Source: Hymenobacter metallilatus
GTDB taxonomy: Bacteria; Bacteroidota; Bacteroidia; Cytophagales; Hymenobacteraceae
Length of the DNA stretch: 64,000 bases
Assembly: GCF_003944705.1 (NCBI RefSeq)
Contig: NZ_RWIS01000003.1
Location: 186,001-250,000 of the forward strand
Reading direction: 5' to 3'
The stretch's first letter is position 1. Each line of letters begins with the position of its first letter. Of the stretch, positions 17,270 through 23,428 are shown piece by piece. Below the pieces are notes generated by a model. It did not search any database, was not told where the DNA came from, and saw only the letters and a program-made list of their open reading frames with translations. Both the position numbers and the translations under genes were made by a program.

Positions 17270-17905
17270 ATGGCTGAACAACTCACTGCCCCCGCTGGAC
17301 CGGTTTCCATTTACGCCGAAGCCAGCCCCAACCCCGAATCCATGAAGTTCGTGCTCAACTCCCAACTCCTGACGGATGGGGTGAGCGTGGACTACCCTAC
17401 TCTGGAAGCCGCCGCCAACTCGCCGCTGGCTCAGGAGCTTTTCAACTTCGACTACGTGGGCCGCGTGTTTATCGCCCAGAACTTCGTAACCATCACCAAA
17501 ACCACAGAACACCAGTGGGCACAGCTGATTCCGGAGCTGCGTACCTTCCTGAAATCGTACATTGAGGCTGGCGGACCCATCTTCACCGTGGACCCCGCCG
17601 CCGAGCAGCGCGCCGCCCAGCAGGCCGCCGCTACCGGCGACGCCTCGGAGGCCGACCAGCAAACCAGCCAGAAAATTATTGACCTGCTCGATAATTACGT
17701 GCGTCCCGCCGTGGAGCAGGATGGGGGGAACATCACCTTCAAGAGCTACCAGGACGGCATTGTAACGGTGAACCTGCAGGGCTCCTGCTCGGGCTGCCCC
17801 TCGGCCACTGTTACCCTGAAATCAGGCATCGAAAACCTGCTCAAGCGTATGGTGCCCGAAGTAAAGGAAGTGGTAGCCGAAGGCGTTACAGCACAAGGAT
17901 TCTAA
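17270..17905 (+). CDS. Nfu/NifU-type iron-sulfur scaffold protein
   Basis: A 211-residue protein with an N-terminal Nfu_N domain (YAEASPNPESMKFVLN ... FNFDYVGRVFIAQNFVTITK) and a C-terminal NifU domain (IIDLLDNYVRPAVEQDGGN). The C-terminal domain carries CSGCPSA, whose Cys173 and Cys176 would bind a 4Fe-4S cluster at a dimer interface and pass it to target enzymes. An Ala/Gln-rich linker joins the two. ATG 17270 is chosen because the upstream part of the frame is unlike the family and contains the promoter box. Confidence 0.93.
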   Translation: MAEQLTAPAGPVSIYAEASPNPESMKFVLNSQLLTDGVSVDYPTLEAAANSPLAQELFNFDYVGRVFIAQNFVTITKTTEHQWAQLIPELRTFLKSYIEAGGPIFTVDPAAEQRAAQQAAATGDASEADQQTSQKIIDLLDNYVRPAVEQDGGNITFKSYQDGIVTVNLQGSCSGCPSATVTLKSGIENLLKRMVPEVKEVVAEGVTAQGF

Positions 17906-17921
17906 CGGATTCGCACGATTT

Positions 17922-17991
17922 CGCAGGCACCCAGCCAACGCAAAAAGCCCCGTCGGAAGACGGGGCTTTTTGCGTTGGCTGGGTGCCTGCG
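17922..17991. terminator. Strong bidirectional terminator
   Basis: Perfect 33-base arms (17922-17954 and 17959-17991) around a GGAA tetraloop, with A5 and T5 runs inside the arms flanking GCCCCGTC/GACGGGGC. The core works as an intrinsic terminator for both convergent genes; the outer arms extend the stem. Confidence 0.92.
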
Positions 17992-18041
17992 CACGTTATT
18001 CCGGGCGGAGCCGGGCACTACTGTTTTGGCCGGCTGCTTGC

Positions 18042-18944
18042 TTACAGCCCCGGTTTCAGGGTGAAGTTGCGGGCTACGTTGAAGCCGAAATACAGGTCGC
18101 CCTTAAAAAACCGGCCGCTGGTGCTGGGAATGAACTGCTGAGTAATCATGCTGTTGGCATTGGTGACGTGCAGCTGAAATACGTGGCCCCCGGTTTCGAT
18201 GTCGAGGCCCGCACCCAGAGCGTCGCGCAGGCCGCCGATGCGGGAGCCCGGCAGGCGGTAGTAGTACTCCCAGGTAAAAGCCATGCGCTTGGTGAACTTC
18301 TGCCGGCCCGCAAACCCCAGGGCGTACACATCGTTGGGCGTGGCTTTTTCGCCTACCAGGTTGCGGTGTACTACCGTGGGCATCAGCTGCACCGACAGGG
18401 CTGGGCTGAACTTGCGGGCCAGCAGTGCCTGCCAGGTATAGGTGAGCCGGTGCGCAAAGGTGTGCTCAAACCCATCGGCCGCGGCCGAATAGCGCAGGGT
18501 GTTAATGGCGGAGCTAGCCAGCAGCGTGGCACTGAACGGCAGGCCGCCCGCCCGCTGCCGCAGGGCCCGGTACTGCACAAATCCATCGTAGGCTTTTTCC
18601 ACGGAGCTACGGCCGATGCCCACGGCCAGGCGGTCGGTGAGGCCGTATTCCAGCCCCAGCCGGATGGTGGCCTGGTCGAGCCCAAACAGGTTGTACGCTC
18701 CGCTGTTCAGCCGCCCAAAGCGGTGCGAAATCAGAAATACCAGGGTACCGGGGCCGGGTGTTTCCACGGAGTGCCCGTTGATGATGCGGGTGCCTTTGAA
18801 AGTAGCCTGCACCAGTTCACGGTGAGTACTATCGGGGGGCTGGGCATTGAGCTCAGCCAGCAGACTGTCCTGGGCGTGGGCCACCGTGCTCAGCAACACG
18901 GCCAGCAGCAACCACCCCAGCCGCAAAGTAAAAAAACGGTTCAT
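18042..18944 (-). CDS. DUF5777 family beta-barrel protein
   Basis: A 300-residue exported protein: signal peptide MNRFFTLRLGWLLLAVLLSTVAHAQ, then repeated amphipathic strands typical of an outer-membrane barrel. The stretch FGRLNSGAYNLFGLDQATIRL followed by LEYGLTDRLAVGIGRSS is characteristic of DUF5777, and FQLHVTNANSMITQQF follows near the end. It is last in a four-gene operon with YceI, cytochrome c and lipoprotein genes, 7 bases after yceI. A role as envelope partner of the redox proteins is inference only. Confidence 0.85.
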   Translation of the reverse strand: MNRFFTLRLGWLLLAVLLSTVAHAQDSLLAELNAQPPDSTHRELVQATFKGTRIINGHSVETPGPGTLVFLISHRFGRLNSGAYNLFGLDQATIRLGLEYGLTDRLAVGIGRSSVEKAYDGFVQYRALRQRAGGLPFSATLLASSAINTLRYSAAADGFEHTFAHRLTYTWQALLARKFSPALSVQLMPTVVHRNLVGEKATPNDVYALGFAGRQKFTKRMAFTWEYYYRLPGSRIGGLRDALGAGLDIETGGHVFQLHVTNANSMITQQFIPSTSGRFFKGDLYFGFNVARNFTLKPGL

Positions 18945-18951
18945 ACACACA

Positions 18952-19539
18952 TCAGGGTTGAGAAACGGCCGCAGCGCCCGGCACCGGAGCACAGGCCAGC
19001 CGAACCGTTATGAGAATGTTTTTGGCAATATGGTCGCGTACCAGTGCCGGAATGTCGATGTTGTACTCCGCTGGGGCTACCGAGAAGCTGGCGTTCATCA
19101 GCAGCTGGTTATTCAGGGGCGTGAGCGTACCAGGCACCCGGATGTGGCGCGTTACGCCGTGCATAGTCAGGTCGCCCTCGGCTACCACCGCCACAGCCCC
19201 GGTGGCCGTCAGCACTTCGGGCTTCCACTCCAGTATCCGCCCGCTAAAGGTGGCTTTCGGGTATTTCTCTGATTCCAGATAGTTCTCATTAAAGTGCTCC
19301 TGCATGAGGCTGCGCTTGAACTGAAACGAGCGAATGGACACCGTAAAAGCCAACTGCCCGCTGCGGGCATCCAGCACGGCCGCCAGTTGCTGGCTACGGG
19401 CCTCAATATCCTCAAGAGGACTGGCGGAGAAGAAGGACACCATGCCGGCCCGAGTGTGGTAACGGGTGGTTTGGGCCCGGCCGTCGGGGCACGGCTCCAT
19501 CAGCAAAGCCAGGAGCAGCAAGCCTAGTAGTCGTTGCAT
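18952..19539 (-). CDS. YceI family protein
   Basis: A 195-residue secreted YceI-like lipocalin-fold protein. It has a signal peptide (MQRLLGLLLLALLMEP...), the opening strand YHTRAGMVSFFSASPLEDIEA, FTVSIRSFQFKRSLMQEHFNENYLESEKYPKATFSG, and GDLTMHGVTRHIRVPGTL, all diagnostic. YceI proteins bind polyisoprenoids such as quinone-like lipids in the periplasm. It lies 3 bases after the cytochrome gene, consistent with a shared electron-transfer or lipid-handling role. Confidence 0.92.
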   Translation of the reverse strand: MQRLLGLLLLALLMEPCPDGRAQTTRYHTRAGMVSFFSASPLEDIEARSQQLAAVLDARSGQLAFTVSIRSFQFKRSLMQEHFNENYLESEKYPKATFSGRILEWKPEVLTATGAVAVVAEGDLTMHGVTRHIRVPGTLTPLNNQLLMNASFSVAPAEYNIDIPALVRDHIAKNILITVRLACAPVPGAAAVSQP

Positions 19540-19542
19540 AGC

Positions 19543-19998
19543 TTAGTTGTTGGGCATACCGGCCCGCACCCACTGCCGCAGGCGGGCAATGTCGCAGGTG
19601 GGCAGTTGTGGTTGGTTTTGGGGCATGGCGGGGTAGCCGGGCTGGTGTTTCACCACCCCCAGCAGGCGGCCATCGGCGGCTACCTGCTGCACCTGGGCGT
19701 AGGTTTCGAGGCTTACGTTGCCGCTGCGTCGGGCATTGTTGTGGCAGCTCACGCACCGCTGCTGCAACAGCGGTGCGACGGTTCCCGCGAATGTGACGGC
19801 CGTGGAGTCGCAGGAGGGAGCGGGTGGGGTGCTTCCCAATAGGTCATCCACGTTGTCGTAGGTGCAGGCGGAGGTAGAGAGCAGCCCCAGTAGCAGGAGC
19901 AGCAGCCACCACGCCGGCCGCCGGCCGGGGGTGAGCAAAGTGGCCGAGCGTGCGCCCCCGCGTACGGCCCGGCCACCCGGAGGTACCAGCCGGCTCAT
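19543..19998 (-). CDS. Cytochrome c-type lipoprotein
   Basis: A 151-residue protein with a hydrophobic segment WWLLLLLLGLLSTSAC whose Cys45 fits a lipobox, and a single heme-binding CVSCH (Cys82, Cys85, His86). YPAMPQNQP provides a candidate axial Met. The N-terminus is long and basic before the signal. The ATG at 19998 overlaps the stop of the upstream gene by 4 bases (ATGA), so translation is coupled. It is probably an envelope-anchored electron carrier. Confidence 0.85.
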   Translation of the reverse strand: MSRLVPPGGRAVRGGARSATLLTPGRRPAWWLLLLLLGLLSTSACTYDNVDDLLGSTPPAPSCDSTAVTFAGTVAPLLQQRCVSCHNNARRSGNVSLETYAQVQQVAADGRLLGVVKHQPGYPAMPQNQPQLPTCDIARLRQWVRAGMPNN

Positions 19999-20885
19999 GG
20001 CGTAGCCACCAGCCATTGGTCACCCTCACTCACGAGTCCGTGTCCTTCTACCCGGCCGCGGGTGAGGTTGTCGGCCGTGTAGTAATAGAGCGGTTTGCCC
20101 TTGTAGGTAAGCTGGGCCGTGGAGGCCGTGCCATCCCCATAGGGGCCGCCGCCACCCGCCGTGGTGCGGGTGATGGTCCCAAAATCCGACGCTTTCAGCA
20201 GCGTTGGGAACTGCCGGCCCGCGGTAGTAAAGGGCGGCCACGCCGCCTCGCAGGAGCCGGTGCAGTTGGTGGGCAGGGTGTTGGGGTTGAGGTCATCCTT
20301 GCGGAAGAAGTACAGCGTCCGGCCCTTGCCGTCAATCAGAAAGCTTTTGGTAGTGGCCTGGCTGGTCGATTTATCCGTTACCGCTTTGGTGGCTACCATC
20401 ACGGAGTAGCCGGGGTTTACCACGTACCACACGCTGCCTATGCCGTTGCCGGTGGTCTGGCCGCTGGCTTCGCGCACATTCTGGCCGTTTACAGCCGGGG
20501 CATAGTAGTATAAAGGCCAGCCTTTGTAGGTAGTTTGCGGCTGGCCACCGGCCGTCAGCTGGGTCTTGAAGTCGGAAGCCTGCAGCCCGTTGCCCACCTG
20601 CACGTCGGCCTCGTAAAAAATAGGCCATACAGCTGCGCAGCCGCCGGTGCACACGTTCTGTCCGTCCACGTCGCGGGTAAAGTAGTAGAGCGTGTTGCCG
20701 GCTTTGTCGGTGAGAAAGTTACCCAGCGTGGCCGAGGTAGCCAGCCGGATGGTGGGGTCGGGCGTAGGCTGGGCGGGCGGGCCGTCGGAGCCGCCGCAGG
20801 CCGTCAGGAGCAGCCAGCCCAACAGCAAGGCCAGGCCCGCCCCCGGTGCGCCAATGCGCGTCCGGCGGAATAAAAAACGTGTCAT
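19995..20885 (-). CDS. Lipoprotein with two 'secreted repeat' (PF03640-type) domains
   Basis: A 296-residue lipoprotein: basic start MTRFLFRRTR, hydrophobic core and lipobox LLLTAC with Cys30. Two related segments follow, each with a 'G-x-T-L-Y-(Y/F)-F' strand, a pair of cysteines and an 'A-x-W-P' turn: TLYYFTRDVDGQNVCTGGCAAVWP and, later, TLYFFRKDDLNPN with CTGSCEAAWPPF. Each is followed by a 'Y-K-G-x-P-L-Y-Y-Y' strand. This is the secreted-repeat lipoprotein family of unknown activity. It is first of the four-gene operon. ATG 20885 sets the signal peptide. Confidence 0.87.
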   Translation of the reverse strand: MTRFLFRRTRIGAPGAGLALLLGWLLLTACGGSDGPPAQPTPDPTIRLATSATLGNFLTDKAGNTLYYFTRDVDGQNVCTGGCAAVWPIFYEADVQVGNGLQASDFKTQLTAGGQPQTTYKGWPLYYYAPAVNGQNVREASGQTTGNGIGSVWYVVNPGYSVMVATKAVTDKSTSQATTKSFLIDGKGRTLYFFRKDDLNPNTLPTNCTGSCEAAWPPFTTAGRQFPTLLKASDFGTITRTTAGGGGPYGDGTASTAQLTYKGKPLYYYTADNLTRGRVEGHGLVSEGDQWLVATP

Positions 20886-20930
20886 ACAGGAAAAGAAGAA
20901 AGAGTGAAGAAAAGACAGCGGGAAGCCAGA

Positions 20931-20946
20931 CCCGCTCCGGAGCGGG
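20931..20946. repeat. 16-bp perfect palindrome
   Basis: CCCGCTCCGGAGCGGG is self-complementary. It sits about 45 bases before the lipoprotein operon and about 100 bases after the gene ending at 21047, so it could be an operator or a transcript end structure. No T run follows. Confidence 0.5.
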
Positions 20947-21046
20947 CGGCCACCTCCGGGTCCGAGGATGTAGCCCAGACCCGCCACCAGAAAAAAATGC
21001 CATAGCCTAGCCCGGACGATGCATCAGCCGAGGCGCCGCTATGCGG

Positions 21047-22591
21047 TTAAGGAACTACCGTTCGGGGCCGGAATAGCCCGTATTTTATGCCCAGCATTAC
21101 GCCGGAGCTACTCAGTTTAATCTGGCCGAAGCCTACGCCGCTTAGCGGAATTTTTACAAAGGGCTCGGCCTGCACCAGCCAGCGGCTGCCTACGGCGCGC
21201 TCCAGGCCTACACCGAGCTGCAGCAGACTGAAAGCTGCATTGCCGCTCTGGTCAATGCTCCAGGTCTTATCGATATACTGCCCGTTGTACTCGTAGAGGT
21301 ACCGGTACCGCTCGCGGCGCATCAGCAGAGAAGTTACGCCCGCCGAGGCGTAAAGCGTCTGGCCGGGCCGTATGGTAACATCGTAGCGCACATCCAGCGG
21401 AATTTCCAGGATGCGGCAGTTGGCGTCTACTTGGTTCACCGGAATGCGGTGGGTCCAGTACGTAGGCGGTGGGTTATAATCGGAGCCCCGGGCAGCGTAG
21501 CGCTTCACGCTGCGCACGAGGCCCGTCCGCACTCGAAAGCGGGAGGTCAGGCGGTACTCCAGCGCCACGCCCATAGTTCCGCCCACGCGCGGCGCGGGGC
21601 CCGGCAGTACGGCCGTGGCCTCGGGGCCGCCCACTACACCCACCAGTACGCGGTAAGCCGGTTTCGGCCGCTGAGACTTCGGTTGGGCACTATCGGGGGC
21701 GGCTACTGGTAAGGCCGTGGCGGCAGAATCGGCCGGAGGAAGCAGCGCGGCTGTAGCCGTAGCGGCTGCCGCCGCCCCGCTGATAGGTGGGGTGGGGGCA
21801 GGGATAACTCCGCCGTTTTCTTGCGCCGGCGCGGCCGAAACGGTAGCCGCAGAAGTTTCAAGGGGAGTCGGTCCAGCAGGCGCGGCGGCCGAAGCTACTG
21901 GCGGGTTTATTGCCGCGCCTGCCGTTGCAGCGGTAGAAACGGAAGAGGTTGTAAGAGCGGAAGTGGTGGTTGGAGCAGAAATGGTTGAAGCGGGAGTAGT
22001 TGAGGCCGGAGCCGCCTCCGGTGCCCGCATTGTTTCAGCGCCGGTGGGCAAGCCATTGCCGTTACCGGATCTGGTGGACAGAAGGCCGGCAAGAGTAGGG
22101 AGCTTTGCTGCCCGTCGTGCCTCGCCGGACGCAGAGGCCCTAGCGGTACCTGTCAGGTCGATGGCGGCAGGAGTTGAAAACCTAGCCTGATTATCAGTAG
22201 CAGCAGAAAGACCCGGGCTGGTAGCATACAACCGCCCGGCCACCGGCCGCCGCGGCTTAGCGGCTACGGGGGGCTTGCGGTCCTGCTTTCGGCCGGACTG
22301 CGGCGCAGTAGCGGTAGCCGAGGTTTGGACCCCGGTGCCGGCTAGCTCCGGTTGCCACTGCGGCTTGGTGTGCCACAGCAGCGCCAAAAACGCCAGCAGC
22401 ACCAGCTCGGCGGCAAACCACAGGGCCACCCGCTGCCGCACCTGCCGCTGCACCAGCTGCTGGCGGTCGGCGGCATCGAGCTGCTCCTGCAGGTGTAACC
22501 AGCCCGACAGGGATACCTCGTCGGGGTAGGCTTCGGCACCGCTGCGGAACAGGCGGTCCAACTCCTCATCTGACATATCCGGCGTAGGCAT
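21047..22591 (-). CDS. One-TM protein with C-terminal outer-membrane barrel domain, next to ECF sigma factor
   Basis: A 514-residue chain in three parts. Residues 1-60 are acidic and cytoplasm-like (MSDEELDRLFRSGAEAYPDE..., SGWLHLQEQLDA), then one TM helix WFAAELVLLAFLALLW. Next comes about 240 residues of Ala/Thr/Pro low complexity with KRKPPVAAKP-like basic spots. The last 190 residues (VGGTMGVALEYRLTSRFRVRTGL ... FGQIKLSSSGVMLGIKYGLF) look like an outer-membrane beta-barrel of the PorT-like kind. It overlaps the sigma gene by 26 bases, so an anti-sigma or envelope-sensing role is likely by position. ATG 22576 is an alternative start. Confidence 0.75.
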   Translation of the reverse strand: MPTPDMSDEELDRLFRSGAEAYPDEVSLSGWLHLQEQLDAADRQQLVQRQVRQRVALWFAAELVLLAFLALLWHTKPQWQPELAGTGVQTSATATAPQSGRKQDRKPPVAAKPRRPVAGRLYATSPGLSAATDNQARFSTPAAIDLTGTARASASGEARRAAKLPTLAGLLSTRSGNGNGLPTGAETMRAPEAAPASTTPASTISAPTTTSALTTSSVSTAATAGAAINPPVASAAAPAGPTPLETSAATVSAAPAQENGGVIPAPTPPISGAAAAATATAALLPPADSAATALPVAAPDSAQPKSQRPKPAYRVLVGVVGGPEATAVLPGPAPRVGGTMGVALEYRLTSRFRVRTGLVRSVKRYAARGSDYNPPPTYWTHRIPVNQVDANCRILEIPLDVRYDVTIRPGQTLYASAGVTSLLMRRERYRYLYEYNGQYIDKTWSIDQSGNAAFSLLQLGVGLERAVGSRWLVQAEPFVKIPLSGVGFGQIKLSSSGVMLGIKYGLFRPRTVVP

Positions 22592-23180
22592 GGTGATGTT
22601 GCTGTTTAAGCAGCGTTTTGAGCTGCGTGCGGGCTTTAAAGAGGTTCGATTTCGACGTTCCAACCGAAATACCCAGGTTTTCGGCTATTTCCTCGTGCGA
22701 GTAGCCATCAATGGCGAACAAGTTGAATACAGCCCGGTAGGCTGGAGGCAGCTGCCCAATCAGGCGCAGCAGCTCCTCGAACGACAGGGTATCCAAGGGC
22801 GTGCTGCCTACCTCGGCCGGGTGCTGTCCGGCCGCTTCCAGCTCCGTCTGGAAAGCGTGGCGGTGGTTGCGCCGGAACTGGTCGATGGCCGTGCGTACCA
22901 TAATGCGCCGCACCCATCCCCGCAACGAACCCGCCAGGTCCTCGGGGTACCGGCTGGCATCGAAGCGGGGCAGTTCCTGAAATACCTTCAGAAATCCGTC
23001 GTTTACGGCTTCCTGGGCCAGGTCCCGGTCGTGGAGGTAGCGCAGACAGATGCTGAGAGCGTAGGAGAAATACTGCCGGTACAGCTGGCGCTGGCAGGCA
23101 CGGTCCAGCTGCCGGCACCCGGCCAGTAGTTCGGTAAGCAGCGCAGAATCGGGTGCGGGGGCGGCCACGGAGCGAAGCAT
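22566..23180 (-). CDS. ECF-type RNA polymerase sigma factor
   Basis: A 204-residue sigma-70 family protein of ECF size. Region 2 is visible as LYRQYFSYALSICLRYLHDRDLAQEAVNDGFLKVF and WVRRIMVRTAIDQFRR; region 4 is LIGQLPPAYRAVFNLFAIDGYSHEEIAENLGISVGTSKSNLFKARTQL, a complete helix-turn-helix. It probably directs transcription of envelope-related genes in response to the membrane protein encoded immediately downstream and overlapping it. Start ATG 23180. Confidence 0.93.
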   Translation of the reverse strand: MLRSVAAPAPDSALLTELLAGCRQLDRACQRQLYRQYFSYALSICLRYLHDRDLAQEAVNDGFLKVFQELPRFDASRYPEDLAGSLRGWVRRIMVRTAIDQFRRNHRHAFQTELEAAGQHPAEVGSTPLDTLSFEELLRLIGQLPPAYRAVFNLFAIDGYSHEEIAENLGISVGTSKSNLFKARTQLKTLLKQQHHHAYAGYVR

Positions 23181-23246
23181 CTGAGTTATTGGGCAACTCG
23201 GAGCAGGTGCTAAAAAGGTTGCCCGAAGCAGGAAAAAAAGATACTA

Positions 23247-23279
23247 AAAAAAGCCTGACCGGGGAGGTCAGGCTTTTTT
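23247..23279 (-). terminator. Terminator after secDF
   Basis: AAAAAAGCCTGACC pairs perfectly with GGTCAGGCTTTTTT around GGGGA. A and T runs on both sides make it work in either direction; it most likely ends the secDF transcript before the sigma gene. Confidence 0.85.
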
Positions 23280-23294
23280 GGTCGTTTTTCAGAT

Positions 23295-23410
23295 AGCACG
23301 TCATTCCGAGCGCAGCGGAGCGGAGCCGAGGAATCTCGCGTGCTGACGTTGTAATGGTAATCTGATTACTAACGGGCGAGATTCCTCCGCTGCGCTCGGA
23401 ATGACGTGCT
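23295..23410. repeat. Inverted repeat, TCATTCC class, one arm with 10-bp insertion
   Basis: Arm 23295-23339 and arm 23376-23410 are complementary except that the first has a 10-base extra block (CGGAGCCGAG) which nearly duplicates adjacent sequence. Both arms have the internal ATTCC...GGAAT pair. It lies between secDF and its terminator. Confidence 0.88.
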
Positions 23411-23428
23411 TTTTTGCCGCACGATACG

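Noticed and set aside
17970..19013. 347-codon plus-strand frame opposite the DUF5777 gene
   Set aside because: Lies over the clear bidirectional terminator and over a gene with a signal peptide and family match.
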